Shown: positions 9,232 to 18,955, counted from the stretch's first letter. The stretch: 64,000 nucleotides of DNA from Pseudoalteromonas luteoviolacea DSM 6061 (GCF_001625655.1 NZ_AUYB01000102.1:124001-188000), one strand, 5' to 3'. Program-made: numbers and translations. The notes: generated by a model from the sequence alone, not told the origin.

Positions 9232-10437
9232 ATGAGACAAAAGATAGAGTTTACCAGCAGTGGAAATACGCTCGCAGGACTATTAGAGCGCCCAAAAGAA
9301 CATATTAAAGCGGTAGTCTTATTTGCTCATTGCTTTACCTGTGGTAAAGATATTGCCGCGGCATCGAGAATATCAAGGGCGCTCGTGAAACAAAATTATG
9401 CCGTATTGCGATTTGATTTCACAGGGCTTGGCAATAGCGACGGAGATTTTGCAAATACTAATTTTTCTTCAAACCTCGACGATCTTCGAGCCGCGTCAGA
9501 TTACTTAAGAGAATCGTTATTTGCACCGCAAATTTTAATAGGCCACAGTCTTGGCGGTGCAGCTGTGATAGCTGTGGCCAATCAAATTCCCGAAGTAAAA
9601 GCGGTTGTTACGATAGGCGCCCCAGCAAATGCTGAGCATGTCACGCACAATTTTGCTGCACATATTGAACAAATTAGCCAATGCGGTGAAGCACAGGTTC
9701 AACTAGGAAAGCGAACTTTCAATATTAAAAAGCAGTTTCTTGAAGACTTGAACGAACAAAGTCAAAAGCAATCAGTAATTAAAAACAAAGCATTACTGAT
9801 TATGCATAGCCCAATTGATGATGTTGTTAGCATTGAACAAGCAGAGTCCATTTACGTCAATGCCAAACACCCAAAAAGTTTTATCTCGTTGGACGATGCA
9901 GATCACCTGTTAACACGCTCCACTGATGCTGAATATGCTGCTACGGCAATTACTGGCTGGGTGGACAAGTATATTGTGCCCCACCCAGCTCCAAACGCAC
10001 AAAAAGTGCTCCACGGTGAGCTCGTCGTTAGAGAAAAAGACCATAAGTTTACGTTAAGTGTTTACAGCGATAGCCACTCTTGGCTTGCCGATGAGCCAAT
10101 AAAAGTCGGCGGAAAAAACCTTGGACCGGATCCTTATGAACATTTATTGGCAGCCTTAGGCACTTGTACTGTCATGACCATGAGAATGTATGCTAATCGC
10201 AAAGGCTTACCTGTGGAAGACATCAAAATCACTCTAACGCATCAGAAAAACTACCATGACGATTGTGAAAACTGTGACAGTAAAAACAACTACACAGAGG
10301 AAATTACCCGCCACATTGAAATAAAAGGCCCAATAGACGATGCACAAAGGCAAAAATTACTTGCTATCGCAGATAAATGTCCTGTGCATAAGACACTTCA
10401 CAATACGGTGCAGGTAAAAACTCAGTTACTTATTTAG
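9232..10437 (+). CDS. Bifunctional alpha/beta hydrolase / OsmC family protein
   Basis: 401 residues in two domains. Residues 1-250 are an alpha/beta hydrolase with nucleophile motif IGHSLGGAA, acid PIDDV and histidine DADHLL. Residues 265-400 are an OsmC/Ohr-like domain with the two reactive cysteines in [10 protein letters not shown] and DKCPVHK, which in this fold reduce organic or fatty-acid hydroperoxides. A fusion of this type is a known family; a plausible reading is hydrolysis of an oxidised ester plus peroxide reduction, but the natural substrate is not established. ATG follows AAGGA, 3 bases after the pirin stop, suggesting a shared stress-response operon. Confidence 0.87.
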   Translation: MRQKIEFTSSGNTLAGLLERPKEHIKAVVLFAHCFTCGKDIAAASRISRALVKQNYAVLRFDFTGLGNSDGDFANTNFSSNLDDLRAASDYLRESLFAPQILIGHSLGGAAVIAVANQIPEVKAVVTIGAPANAEHVTHNFAAHIEQISQCGEAQVQLGKRTFNIKKQFLEDLNEQSQKQSVIKNKALLIMHSPIDDVVSIEQAESIYVNAKHPKSFISLDDADHLLTRSTDAEYAATAITGWVDKYIVPHPAPNAQKVLHGELVVREKDHKFTLSVYSDSHSWLADEPIKVGGKNLGPDPYEHLLAALGTCTVMTMRMYANRKGLPVEDIKITLTHQKNYHDDCENCDSKNNYTEEITRHIEIKGPIDDAQRQKLLAIADKCPVHKTLHNTVQVKTQLLI

Positions 10438-10487
10438 CGTTAATTTTACGGCTGCCGAGCCGATGAGAGCTTGTATCGTGCCACCTA

Positions 10488-10518
10488 AAAAGCCACCACA
10501 AAGTCAGTAGTGGCTTTT
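10488..10518. terminator. Bidirectional hairpin terminator
   Basis: AAAAGCCAC (10488-10496) pairs with GTGGCTTTT (10510-10518) around a 13-base loop. The A and T tracts at either side allow termination of both convergent genes (9232 rightward and 10536 leftward). Confidence 0.7.
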
Positions 10519-10535
10519 AATATCAATGAAAAGCT

Positions 10536-11084
10536 TTATAAATTGAGTTGTGATTCATTCAAGTCAAGTGGGTAGACTTTGGAAATTTTATCTTCTTTGG
10601 TACATTTGATAGCTATTTTCATTGATGGTGGTGTCTGAGTTTTTCGGCAAGATACAAACTGCGCCTTCATGCCAAATTTATGTTTGTAATCAGCAACGAC
10701 TGCATCAATCTTGGTTCGCATTGTTGGAGTAGCTTTAGCGTAGAGCGCATTATACAGTTCGACCCACTCTTTAATCCCCGACTCACTTGCAACACCCAAC
10801 CAACCCATTCCGATTAAAGTCGACTGCTCTAGATGTTGGCCTTTTAAAAACATAAACGCTAAATAATACTGTGCATCTTTATAGCCCCAAGTAGCAAGTT
10901 CCCCGAGCTCTTCATACGCTCTGGCATAGTGCCCTTGCTGATAAAGCTTTATGCCATTGCGCTCCTGTTTATGGATCGCATCAATATCTTTGACGATAGC
11001 TCTATTTGATTGACACGCTGGCAATACAACTGCAATTAGTATGGTTATCAATAATTTATACATGTACGCTGCTTTTAATTTCAT
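10536..11084 (-). CDS. Sel1-like repeat lipoprotein
   Basis: 182 residues with a lipoprotein signal ending at lipobox LPAC, so membrane-anchored in the periplasm. The middle (about residues 45-95) has the alternating small/hydrophobic pattern of one or two Sel1/TPR helical repeats (GHYARAYEELGELATWGYKD; AQYYLAFMFLKGQ), which usually bind proteins. The C-terminal part has two Cys (VSCRKTQ, IKCTKED) that may pair. The start may instead be the second ATG at 11063, which gives a more typical lipoprotein leader; neither has a clear ribosome site. Its partner is unknown. Confidence 0.65.
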   Translation of the reverse strand: MKLKAAYMYKLLITILIAVVLPACQSNRAIVKDIDAIHKQERNGIKLYQQGHYARAYEELGELATWGYKDAQYYLAFMFLKGQHLEQSTLIGMGWLGVASESGIKEWVELYNALYAKATPTMRTKIDAVVADYKHKFGMKAQFVSCRKTQTPPSMKIAIKCTKEDKISKVYPLDLNESQLNL

Positions 11085-11171
11085 TGTATTTTGAATATTG
11101 AACTTATGTTACCTGTCATGGCTAAAATTAAAACATAAAACTATCAATAACTAAAATAAAACTGCTGAAAT

Positions 11172-11203
11172 AAAAAAGCGGCGGGACACACCCCCACCGC
11201 TTT
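11172..11203 (-). terminator. Terminator of the valine-degradation operon
   Basis: AAAGCGG (11175-11181) pairs with CCGCTTT (11197-11203). On the minus strand the hairpin is followed by a run of six T. It lies about 105 bases beyond the last gene of the leftward operon. Confidence 0.65.
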
Positions 11204-11307
11204 ATTCTACACACTCTCTTCTTTCGAAGATAAAGGAACATAAGTATGCGAATACTTTGAATATTAACGATATTTTATTACAAAATAACGAAAATATTGG
11301 ATACTTT

Positions 11308-12069
11308 TTAAAGTCTTATACCGCCATCGATTTCTACGACTCGACCAGTGAAAAACTCATTCTCGATAATGAATTGAGCAGTATGTGCAATCTCTTGCGC
11401 TTCGCCTAAACGACCAACCGGTTTCATTTTAACCAAACGGTCTTTTGCTTCAGGTTTCATGGCATCTGTCATCTTTGTACGAATAACACCTGGTGCAATC
11501 GCGCCCACACGAATACCGTAGCGACCAAGCTCTTTAGCCCATGTTGTAGTCATTGCTACAACACCAGCCTTAGCTGCAGAGTAATTAGTTTGGCCGATAT
11601 TACCAGCGCGCGCCACACTCGACATGTTAATAATCACACCACCTTGATCTGCCTCAATCATTTTCACAGCCGCCTCACGACCACAAAGGAATACACCTGT
11701 TAAGTTTACATCCATCAATGATTGGAACTGGTCAAGTGACATCTTATTGACTACTTCACCTTCTTTGACTTTAACAAACAAGCCATCGCGTAGAATACCC
11801 GCATTATTGATAAGTACTGACAGTGAGCCAAAATCCTCAACAATTTTGTCGAAGACTTCTTCAACATTGCTTTCAATACTTACATTTGCAACATACGTTC
11901 TAACGGTTACATCAAATTGGCTTAGCTCTTCAACTGCCGCCTGCAAAACTTCTTCTTGCATATCTACTAGGGCAAGGTTTGCGCCTAAACTCGCCATTTT
12001 GTGCGCCATTGCAAGACCTAAACCTTGTGCGCCCCCAGTAATAACAACCGTTTTATTTTCTACATTCAT
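11308..12069 (-). CDS. SDR family oxidoreductase (3-oxoacyl reductase / 3-hydroxyacyl-CoA dehydrogenase-like)
   Basis: 253 residues with the classical short-chain dehydrogenase plan: cofactor loop [12 protein letters not shown] near residue 10, NNAG near residue 88, catalytic Ser in [10 protein letters not shown] and YSAAK near residue 157, ending in a Rossmann C-terminus ([10 protein letters not shown]). It is the last gene of the leftward branched-chain acyl-CoA operon, 24 bases after mmsB. The same gene order (thiolase, mmsA, acyl-CoA dehydrogenase, two crotonases, mmsB, SDR) occurs in Shewanella. Its step is not proven; a 2-methyl-3-hydroxyacyl-CoA dehydrogenase role in isoleucine breakdown would fit beside the thiolase, but this is inference. 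Confidence 0.85.
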   Translation of the reverse strand: MNVENKTVVITGGAQGLGLAMAHKMASLGANLALVDMQEEVLQAAVEELSQFDVTVRTYVANVSIESNVEEVFDKIVEDFGSLSVLINNAGILRDGLFVKVKEGEVVNKMSLDQFQSLMDVNLTGVFLCGREAAVKMIEADQGGVIINMSSVARAGNIGQTNYSAAKAGVVAMTTTWAKELGRYGIRVGAIAPGVIRTKMTDAMKPEAKDRLVKMKPVGRLGEAQEIAHTAQFIIENEFFTGRVVEIDGGIRL

Positions 12070-12093
12070 AATTAAATTTTAAACCTTTACGTT

Positions 12094-12984
12094 TTAAGAC
12101 TTTTCAGAGAAAAGTTTAAATATCGCACTGAAATCTTCCGCCCCTTTGCCTTGGTTTTGCATCAGGTTATAGAGATTTTTAGCTAGTGCGCCCATTGGGG
12201 TGGCTGAATTTGTCTGCTGAGCTGCTTGCATTGCAAGTCCTAAGTCTTTTGCCATCAAATCCACCATAAAACCCGGTTTGTACTCATTAGAAGAAGGAAC
12301 ATTGTCCAGTACATTCGGGCATGGGTTATACACTTCAAGTGTCCAATTGCGCCCAGAGCTATTAAGCATAATTTCGCTTAATACTTTGGGGTCTAAGCCG
12401 TGATCTACACCCATTTGGAGTGCTTCGCTGGTCCCTGCCATTAAAATTGACAGCAGCATATTATTACAAATTTTTGCGACCTGCCCGGCACCTATGTCCC
12501 CAGCGTGATAGATGTTTTTACCCATATCTTTCAACACTGTGTGCGCTTTGGCAAAATCTTCGTCGCGTCCACCAACAATGAAAGTCAATGTCCCAGCAGC
12601 AGCTCCGGCCACACCCCCAGACACTGGAGCGTCAACAAAAGATACACCCGCGTTTGCAAGCTCTTTGCCTACAAACTGAGCTGACTCTGCATCTATTGTC
12701 GAACAGTCAATAACCAGTGCCGACTTACTAAGGTAGTTGATTAATCCATCTTCGCCAGTATAAATTGAACGAACATGTTTACCTGCAGGCAGCATGCTGA
12801 TCACAAAGTCAGCGTCTGTACATGTATCTGAAACTTTGGATGCTGAATGAGCACCTTGTTCAACTAGTTGATTTACAACTTCTTCGTTAAGGTCAAATAC
12901 TGTTACTTGGTGGCCTGCTTTAACCAAATTTGCAGCCATTGGGCCACCCATGTTGCCAAGGCCAATAAATCCTACTTTTGCCAT
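12094..12984 (-). CDS. mmsB: 3-hydroxyisobutyrate dehydrogenase
   Basis: 296 residues. Oxidises 3-hydroxyisobutyrate to methylmalonate semialdehyde with NAD+ in valine degradation. The N-terminal Rossmann motif GFIGLGNMGGPMAANL, the substrate loop DAPVSGGVAGAAAGTL and the catalytic Lys in GAGQVAKICNNML identify the beta-hydroxyacid dehydrogenase family; length matches characterised MmsB. It follows the hydrolase gene by 11 bases and precedes the SDR gene, within the operon that makes its substrate and uses its product (mmsA). Confidence 0.93.
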   Translation of the reverse strand: MAKVGFIGLGNMGGPMAANLVKAGHQVTVFDLNEEVVNQLVEQGAHSASKVSDTCTDADFVISMLPAGKHVRSIYTGEDGLINYLSKSALVIDCSTIDAESAQFVGKELANAGVSFVDAPVSGGVAGAAAGTLTFIVGGRDEDFAKAHTVLKDMGKNIYHAGDIGAGQVAKICNNMLLSILMAGTSEALQMGVDHGLDPKVLSEIMLNSSGRNWTLEVYNPCPNVLDNVPSSNEYKPGFMVDLMAKDLGLAMQAAQQTNSATPMGALAKNLYNLMQNQGKGAEDFSAIFKLFSEKS

Positions 12985-12995
12985 TTTTTATTTCC

Positions 12996-14135
12996 TTACA
13001 TGTCTGCCAGTGGGTGATTTACTTCATCCCATTTTGGTTTGAAGAACCCTTCAATAACTTCAGATTCAACGTCATTGATTGATTTAAAGCGCCAGTTTGG
13101 TTTGCCATCTTTATCAATTAATAAAGCTCGCACCCCTTCTTGAAACTCTCCTACCTCACCACAGTGTACTGACATAGCTAATTCATGTTGGAAACATGCT
13201 TTTAGAGACTTACCAGCTAAGCGCTTAAGTTGTTCACTTACCAGTACTGCACTTATTGGCGAACCATGTTTTAAGCCTGCTTGTGCCCTGCTCAACCATT
13301 TATTTTCATTGCTATCAATAGAAAGAATATGATCAATTTGCGCAGATAAATCGGGGAGTTCTACTAAATGAGCAATATCATTCGCAAGTGGCTTAAGCGC
13401 GCTATTAGGCAATGAGTGTGCACCATCCTCAATCGAAAGCAGTAACTGTGTTAGTTTGTCATGATTCAACACGTTGGTTTTACCCCAATTCACTTCACGT
13501 AAATTGTGGAGCAAAATGTCAAAGTGATCCGCGTTGATAAAATGGTCCGCAAGTCCGACTAACTTTGCATCGTTTGCATTGACAGAAGCACCAGTTAGCC
13601 CTAGAAACAGTCCCATTCCTGCTGGCATTTGATTCAAGAAATAAGATCCACCCACATCAGGATAAAGACCAATTGTAATTTCTGGCATCGCGATACGTGA
13701 TGTTTCGGTCACAATTCGATGACTAGCTCCTGCCATCAAGCCAAGTCCACCACCCATAATAATGCCATTACCCCAAAGTAAAATTGGCTTGTCATAATTA
13801 TGGATCTGGAAGTCTAAACGATACTCTTCGCTGAAAAAGGTTTCGAGGTAATTGTTACCATCGTTTGCAACCATTGAATTGTAGAGGCTAACAACATCCC
13901 CACCAGCACAGAAAGCTTTTTCACCTTCCCCTTTCAAGACCACCATGGCAATGCTATCGTCATTTGCCCACTCAGTTAGTTGTGGTGCAAGTAGGCGGAT
14001 CATGTCTATGTTCAGCGCATTTAACGCTTTTGGCGCATTCAAGGTGGCAATCGCCACCTTCATGTCATTATTACAGTGCGCCAATTGGAACACGACTGGC
14101 GCGTCTTCTTGGTTTAGTAACTGTAATTCAACCAT
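12996..14135 (-). CDS. 3-hydroxyisobutyryl-CoA hydrolase (crotonase family)
   Basis: 379 residues, the long crotonase type typical of 3-hydroxyisobutyryl-CoA hydrolase, which releases free 3-hydroxyisobutyrate in valine catabolism. Markers are KAFCAGGDVVSLYN, GIIMGGGLGLMAG and the acidic site MPEITIGLYPDVGGSYFLN. I start at ATG 14135, whose A is the last base of the upstream stop (TAATG), implying translational coupling; an in-frame TTG at 14150 is less likely. Release from CoA is thought to limit toxic methacrylyl-CoA, which explains tight coupling to the hydratase. Confidence 0.9.
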   Translation of the reverse strand: MVELQLLNQEDAPVVFQLAHCNNDMKVAIATLNAPKALNALNIDMIRLLAPQLTEWANDDSIAMVVLKGEGEKAFCAGGDVVSLYNSMVANDGNNYLETFFSEEYRLDFQIHNYDKPILLWGNGIIMGGGLGLMAGASHRIVTETSRIAMPEITIGLYPDVGGSYFLNQMPAGMGLFLGLTGASVNANDAKLVGLADHFINADHFDILLHNLREVNWGKTNVLNHDKLTQLLLSIEDGAHSLPNSALKPLANDIAHLVELPDLSAQIDHILSIDSNENKWLSRAQAGLKHGSPISAVLVSEQLKRLAGKSLKACFQHELAMSVHCGEVGEFQEGVRALLIDKDGKPNWRFKSINDVESEVIEGFFKPKWDEVNHPLADM

Positions 14136-14911
14136 TAGCCATTCACCCAATTTGCTTTACGCTTCTCAAGAAACGCATTTACGCCTTCTTTTTGATCTTG
14201 AGTATCAAATAAAGTAACGAATAACTCACGCTCCAATGGCAATGCACTGTCAATCGTTCCTGTACGGCCTTTTTGGATCAGTGATTTACATGCAGTAACA
14301 GCTACAGGGCTTTGATCTTCAACTTTTTCAGCCAATGCTAGTGCAGCCTCAAGTGCTTGACCTTGCTCTACAACTTCTTCCACCAAGCCTATTTTTTCTG
14401 CTTTATCCGCTTTTAAACGTTCACCACACAAAATCATACGCTTAGCCCAACCTTCACCAACAAGCCACGCCAAGTTTTGTGTGCCGCCAGCACAAGGTAA
14501 TAAGCCAACTTTGGCTTCTGGTAGTGCCATTTGAGCTTGTGTTTCTGCAATTCGGATATCACAAGCCAGCGCAACCTCTAAGCCTCCGCCCATTGCAAAG
14601 CCATTGATTGCAGCGATAGACACACCGCGGAAATTGCTCAATGTTTCGAAAGCTTCGCCAAAAACACGCGACATATCAGCGGCAACACCTTTATCACCGT
14701 CGGCAAACACATTTAGGTCAGCGCCAGCAGAGAAGAACTTTTCACCTTCGCCAGTAATAACCAGCGAGTAAATCTCTTTATCGGCATTTAGCTCATTAAC
14801 CAGCTCTTTTAAGCCAACTAGCGTGTCACGTGTCCACGTGTTTGCAGGCGGGTTAGACATAGTAACAATTGCAATGTGACCACGTTTTTCAAGTTTTAAT
14901 TGTGCAGACAT
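14135..14911 (-). CDS. Enoyl-CoA hydratase (probable methacrylyl-CoA hydratase)
   Basis: 258 residues of the crotonase family: oxyanion-hole segment FFSAGADLN, FAMGGGLEVALACD, and the acidic catalytic segment LPEAKVGLLPCAGGTQ with Glu. It hydrates methacrylyl-CoA to 3-hydroxyisobutyryl-CoA, inferred from its place between the acyl-CoA dehydrogenase (11-base gap) and the hydrolase (1-base overlap). Tiglyl-CoA hydration in the isoleucine route is also possible, as these enzymes are often shared. Confidence 0.88.
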   Translation of the reverse strand: MSAQLKLEKRGHIAIVTMSNPPANTWTRDTLVGLKELVNELNADKEIYSLVITGEGEKFFSAGADLNVFADGDKGVAADMSRVFGEAFETLSNFRGVSIAAINGFAMGGGLEVALACDIRIAETQAQMALPEAKVGLLPCAGGTQNLAWLVGEGWAKRMILCGERLKADKAEKIGLVEEVVEQGQALEAALALAEKVEDQSPVAVTACKSLIQKGRTGTIDSALPLERELFVTLFDTQDQKEGVNAFLEKRKANWVNG

Positions 14912-14922
14912 TTATTCGCTCC

Positions 14923-16080
14923 TTATAAAACGCTTGCAGCGCCTTCGGCTAAAATTCGACGGGCAATGATCACTCGCATGATCTCGTTGGTGCCCTCTAA
15001 GATTTGGTGAACGCGTACATCTCGTAAATGGCGTTCAAGTGGGTATTCTTTGATGTAACCGTAGCCACCATGAATTTGCAGTGCGTCATCACACACCTTA
15101 GTACCAACATCCGTTGCAAAACGCTTTGCCATTGCACAATATGTGGTTTTTTCAGGGTCATTGCTATCTAGCTTAAATGCAGCCAGACGCACCATTTGAC
15201 GTGCAGCTACAAGCTCCGTATTCATATCAGCAATTTTAAACTGTAATGCTTGAAAAGCAGCCAGAGGTTTACCAAATTGTTGGCGCTCTTGCATGTATTC
15301 TTTGGCTGTATTAAGCGCTTGTTGTGCAGTACCAATAGAGCAAGTCGCAATATTGATACGACCGCCATCTAAGCCTTGCATGGCAAACTTGAAACCTTCG
15401 CCTTCTTTACCCATCAGGTTAGCAGCGGGAATTCTTACATCTTCAAAGGTGATCAAACGCGTTGGCTGGGCGTTCCAACCCATTTTCTCTTCGGCTTTAC
15501 CATAAATGACGCCAGCAGCATCCGCAGGGACAACAAATGCAGAGATCCCTTTAGGGCCTTCTTCACCAGTACGTGCCATAACGACTAACACATCCGTTTC
15601 ACCTGCTCCAGAGATGAACATTTTTGAGCCGTTCAATACATACTCATCACCTTCCAGCACGGCTTTGGTTTTGAGCGACGCTGCATCGGAGCCCGAACCC
15701 GGCTCAGTTAAGCAATAAGACGCGAGTAACTCACCCATGACAAGCTGGTCCATATATTGGCTTTTTACAGCATCAGTACCAAAACTTGCGATCATCCAAG
15801 TTGCCATATTGTGAATAGTCAGCATCGCTGTAGTTGCAGTACAGCCCATAGACAATTGTTCAAAAATAATGCTTGAGTCTAAGCGAGACAAGCCTAAGCC
15901 ACCGGCCTCTTCTGGAGTGTATAAACCGCAAAAACCCAGCTCACCCGCTTGTTTTATAACGTCTTTAGGAAAAATATGCTCTTGATCCCAACGCGCTGCG
16001 TTTGGCGCAAGCTCAGTCATAGCAAATTGGTAAGCGGTTTCGGCGAATGCCTGTTGATCTTCATTCAGATTAAAGTCCAT
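14923..16080 (-). CDS. Acyl-CoA dehydrogenase (probable isobutyryl-CoA dehydrogenase)
   Basis: 385-residue flavoprotein. Acyl-CoA dehydrogenase signatures are LTEPGSGSDAASLKT near 124 and the C-terminal LEGTNEI, with Glu362 as the expected catalytic base. That base lies at the position usual for short-chain and isobutyryl-CoA dehydrogenases, unlike the isovaleryl type at 19809. It should oxidise isobutyryl-CoA to methacrylyl-CoA, passing electrons to ETF, and perhaps 2-methylbutyryl-CoA. It starts a close-packed gene run; upstream lie a palindrome and a hairpin that separate it from mmsA by 132 bases. Confidence 0.9.
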   Translation of the reverse strand: MDFNLNEDQQAFAETAYQFAMTELAPNAARWDQEHIFPKDVIKQAGELGFCGLYTPEEAGGLGLSRLDSSIIFEQLSMGCTATTAMLTIHNMATWMIASFGTDAVKSQYMDQLVMGELLASYCLTEPGSGSDAASLKTKAVLEGDEYVLNGSKMFISGAGETDVLVVMARTGEEGPKGISAFVVPADAAGVIYGKAEEKMGWNAQPTRLITFEDVRIPAANLMGKEGEGFKFAMQGLDGGRINIATCSIGTAQQALNTAKEYMQERQQFGKPLAAFQALQFKIADMNTELVAARQMVRLAAFKLDSNDPEKTTYCAMAKRFATDVGTKVCDDALQIHGGYGYIKEYPLERHLRDVRVHQILEGTNEIMRVIIARRILAEGAASVL

Positions 16081-16104
16081 AAAAGACCTCTCTTGTTGTC
16101 ATCT

Positions 16105-16126
16105 CAAACGAATATAAGTTCGTTTG
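16105..16126. promoter_or_regulatory. Perfect 8+6+8 palindrome upstream of the isobutyryl-CoA dehydrogenase gene
   Basis: CAAACGAA (16105-16112) and TTCGTTTG (16119-16126) are perfect reverse complements with 6 bases between. It lies 25-46 bases before the ATG at 16080. The CAAAC/GTTTG half-sites recall the fatty-acid regulator PsrA, though the spacing is wider than I recall for that motif. It could be an operator for an internal promoter or an mRNA hairpin. Confidence 0.45.
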
Positions 16127-16172
16127 TTTTTATTCTTGTTGCACCTGTTCTGCGTCAGGCGTTACTACTAAA

Positions 16173-16194
16173 AGCCCAGCATAGGTACTGGGCT
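16173..16194 (-). terminator. Intra-operon hairpin with short T run
   Basis: AGCCCAG (16173-16179) pairs with CTGGGCT (16188-16194). Read on the minus strand it is followed by TTTT. It lies 19 bases beyond the mmsA stop and before the acyl-CoA dehydrogenase gene. Probably a partial terminator or mRNA-stabilising structure that sets different levels of upstream and downstream genes. Confidence 0.55.
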
Positions 16195-16212
16195 CGGAAA
16201 TTAATTGCAGGA

Positions 16213-17703
16213 TTAACGTAGGTTAATACTCATGTTAGGGCCAGTCACAGCTTCATCGGCAAACCAGCGAGATGTAATTGTCTTAGTCTCTGTATAGAAA
16301 CGAACACCTTGCTTACCATACGTGTGGACATCGCCGTAGAATGAATTCTTCCAACCAGTGAATGAGAAGAAAGGCAATGGCACAGGAATTGGAATATTAA
16401 TACCAACTTGACCAACTTGAATTTCTTGTTGGAACTTACGCGCTGCTGCACCACTCGCAGTGAATAGTGAAACGCCATTACCATATGGGCTGTTGTTAAC
16501 AAGTGAAATTGCTTCTTCTAATGTATCAACAAACACACAGTTTAGTACCGGACCAAAGATCTCTTCTTTGTAAATGTCCATGTCGGTTGTCACGTTTGTG
16601 AACAGTGTTGGACCAACCCAGTTACCATTCTCATAACCTTCAACAGTAAAGTCAGAGCCATCTAGCAAACAGGTCGCACCTTGTTGTTTTCCTGACTCAA
16701 TTAAAGACAGGATACGTGCCTTAGCGGCTGCTGATGTCTGTGGGCCATATGCCGCTTCAGGGTCATTCCAAACACCAGGTCGCACTTTTTCTAGGCCAGC
16801 TTTTAAATCATCAACCCACTCTTGAGATTTGCCAACAAATACGGCAACTGAAATACCCATACAACGCTGACCTGCTGCACCGACTGACGCACCAACTAGG
16901 TTGTTAATTGTTTGCTCTTTGCTCGCATCTGGCATAATAACCATGTGGTTCTTTGCGCCCACACATGCCTGAACACGCTTAAGGTTTTCAGTGCCTTTAC
17001 TGTAAATGTACTGACCTACACCACAAGAGCCCACGAACGACACAGCGCGAATTTCAGGCGCTTCTAAAATTTGGTCTACTTGGTCTTTACCACCATGAAC
17101 TACTTGAAGTACGCCCTTTGGTGCACCTGCTTCTTCAAATAATTCAACAAGGCGCATTGGCGTAAGAGGATCCTGTTCTGACGGTTTTAATACAAATGTA
17201 TTACCGCAAACAATCGCCATTGGGAACATCCACAATGGGATCATTGCTGGGAAGTTAAACGGCGTGACACCCGCACACACACCTAAAGGCTGAATGTATG
17301 AATACGTGTCGATATTACGCGCGACGTTTTCAACTGTCTCACCCATCATCATTGCAGGCGCATTAGCTGCTTGCTCTACAACTTCAATACCACGCCATAC
17401 ATCACCTTTCGCATCTTCAAACGTTTTGCCAAGTTCGTGACAAATGATGGTTGCGATTTCTTCTTGGTGCTCTTTTAAAAGCGCCGCATAATGCATCATG
17501 ATACGCGCACGCTCTGGAACCGGTACATTTTTCCATGTTTGGAATGCTTCTTGAGCCGAGTTGATTGCGGCTTGTACTTCTTGTGACGTTGCGCAAGGTA
17601 CCTGTGCAAGTACTTCTTGATTTGCTGGATTAACGACGTCTAACCATTTGTCAGACTGCGACTGTGTGAATTCACCGTTGATGTATAATGGTACCTGGTG
17701 CAT
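16213..17703 (-). CDS. mmsA: CoA-acylating methylmalonate-semialdehyde dehydrogenase
   Basis: 496 residues. Converts methylmalonate semialdehyde plus CoA and NAD+ to propionyl-CoA and CO2, the last step of valine (and thymine) breakdown. Aldehyde-dehydrogenase motifs are present: [29 protein letters not shown] and the active-site [12 protein letters not shown] with Cys near 281. The Arg-containing C-terminus and length fit MmsA. ATG follows a strong GGGGAGGAG site. It is the second gene of the leftward operon, 73 bases after the thiolase gene. Confidence 0.94.
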   Translation of the reverse strand: MHQVPLYINGEFTQSQSDKWLDVVNPANQEVLAQVPCATSQEVQAAINSAQEAFQTWKNVPVPERARIMMHYAALLKEHQEEIATIICHELGKTFEDAKGDVWRGIEVVEQAANAPAMMMGETVENVARNIDTYSYIQPLGVCAGVTPFNFPAMIPLWMFPMAIVCGNTFVLKPSEQDPLTPMRLVELFEEAGAPKGVLQVVHGGKDQVDQILEAPEIRAVSFVGSCGVGQYIYSKGTENLKRVQACVGAKNHMVIMPDASKEQTINNLVGASVGAAGQRCMGISVAVFVGKSQEWVDDLKAGLEKVRPGVWNDPEAAYGPQTSAAAKARILSLIESGKQQGATCLLDGSDFTVEGYENGNWVGPTLFTNVTTDMDIYKEEIFGPVLNCVFVDTLEEAISLVNNSPYGNGVSLFTASGAAARKFQQEIQVGQVGINIPIPVPLPFFSFTGWKNSFYGDVHTYGKQGVRFYTETKTITSRWFADEAVTGPNMSINLR

Positions 17704-17733
17704 TTTGCACTCCTCCCCAAAAAAACTGAAAGT

Positions 17734-17768
17734 AGCGCCGCGTTAAAAGTTAGTATAATTGCGGCGCT
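17734..17768 (-). other. 8-bp perfect stem-loop between thiolase and mmsA
   Basis: AGCGCCGC (17734-17741) and GCGGCGCT (17761-17768) are perfect complements around a 19-base AT-rich loop, with no T run after it. It is a likely mRNA hairpin 9 bases beyond the thiolase stop, possibly a processing or stability element. Confidence 0.5.
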
Positions 17769-17776
17769 TTGACGAT

Positions 17777-18955
17777 TTAAACTTCTACTGCTAATGCAAC
17801 TGCTTCACCACCACCAATGCATAGTGATGCGACACCTTTAGAAAGGCCACGGTTGCGAAGTGCGTGAATAAGCGTTACTAAAATACGAGCGCCACTAGCA
17901 CCAATTGGATGACCAAGTGCACACGCACCACCGTTAACGTTTACTTTGGTGCTATCCAATTGCATTTCATTGATTGCAAGCATAGTCACCATTGCAAACG
18001 CTTCGTTGATTTCCCATAGGTCAACGTCTTCTTTTGACCAGCCAGCTTTGTCAAGCAGCGTGTTCATTGCGCCAACAGGTGCAACTGTAAATTCTGCTGG
18101 AGCTTGCGAGTGTGTCGCATGTGCTACAATTTTACAAAGCGGAGTAAGGCCATGCGCTTTTGCTTCTGACTCACTCATCAAAATAAGCGCTGCTGCACCA
18201 TCAGAGATAGATGATGAGTTAGCTGCTGTGATGGTGCCGTCTTTTTTGAATGCAGGGCGTAATGAAGGAATCTTATCTGGACGAGCGTTACCTGGCTGCT
18301 CATCAGTGGTTACTTCAACATCACCTTTACGAGTAGAGATGATGTGAGGGATAACCTCGTTGTCAAAGCTGCCGTTTTCAATTGCCGCGTTCGCTTTACT
18401 CAAAGAGTTAAGTGCGAACTCATCCATATTTTCACGAGTAATGCCGTACTGATCGGCTGTATCTTGTGCAAAACAGCCCATCGCTTTTTTGTCATACGCA
18501 TCTTCTAGACCGTCTGCCATCATGTGGTCAATTACCTGATTATGACCCATGCGCATTCCGCCTCGAGCATTTGGCATAAAGTAAGGTGCATTTGTCATGC
18601 TCTCCATACCGCCTGCTACTGCTGTTTTAATGCTGCCAGATTTAATGAGGTCATGTGCAAACATCGCAGCTTTAAGACCTGAACCACATACTTTGTTGAT
18701 AGTCGTTGCACCAGTAGAGCGTGCAAGGCCTGCGTGTAGCATTGCCTGACGAGCTGGAGCCTGACCTAGACCTGCCGGTAAAACACAACCCATAATAACT
18801 TCATCGATGCTGGCATCCGATAAACCAGTATCATTCATTACAGCTTTAATTGCAGTTGCACCTAAATCAGTTGCTGCTGCACCTGAAAGGCTACCCATAA
18901 AACCACCCATAGGTGTACGTTTTGCTGCTACAATGACTACGGCTTCGTTACTCAT
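17777..18955 (-). CDS. Acetyl-CoA C-acetyltransferase / 3-ketoacyl-CoA thiolase
   Basis: 392 residues of the biosynthetic-type thiolase family: nucleophile Cys90 in NKVCGSGLKAAM, NGGACALGHPIGASGAR near 340-356 and the second active Cys in SLCIGGGEAVAL near 379. It cleaves acetoacetyl-CoA (or 2-methylacetoacetyl-CoA from isoleucine) with CoA. It heads the leftward operon and is divergent from liuR. Acetoacetyl-CoA made by ScoAB in the rightward operon would be its natural substrate here. Expression is expected to be repressed by LiuR at 19021-19044. Confidence 0.92.
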   Translation of the reverse strand: MSNEAVVIVAAKRTPMGGFMGSLSGAAATDLGATAIKAVMNDTGLSDASIDEVIMGCVLPAGLGQAPARQAMLHAGLARSTGATTINKVCGSGLKAAMFAHDLIKSGSIKTAVAGGMESMTNAPYFMPNARGGMRMGHNQVIDHMMADGLEDAYDKKAMGCFAQDTADQYGITRENMDEFALNSLSKANAAIENGSFDNEVIPHIISTRKGDVEVTTDEQPGNARPDKIPSLRPAFKKDGTITAANSSSISDGAAALILMSESEAKAHGLTPLCKIVAHATHSQAPAEFTVAPVGAMNTLLDKAGWSKEDVDLWEINEAFAMVTMLAINEMQLDSTKVNVNGGACALGHPIGASGARILVTLIHALRNRGLSKGVASLCIGGGEAVALAVEV

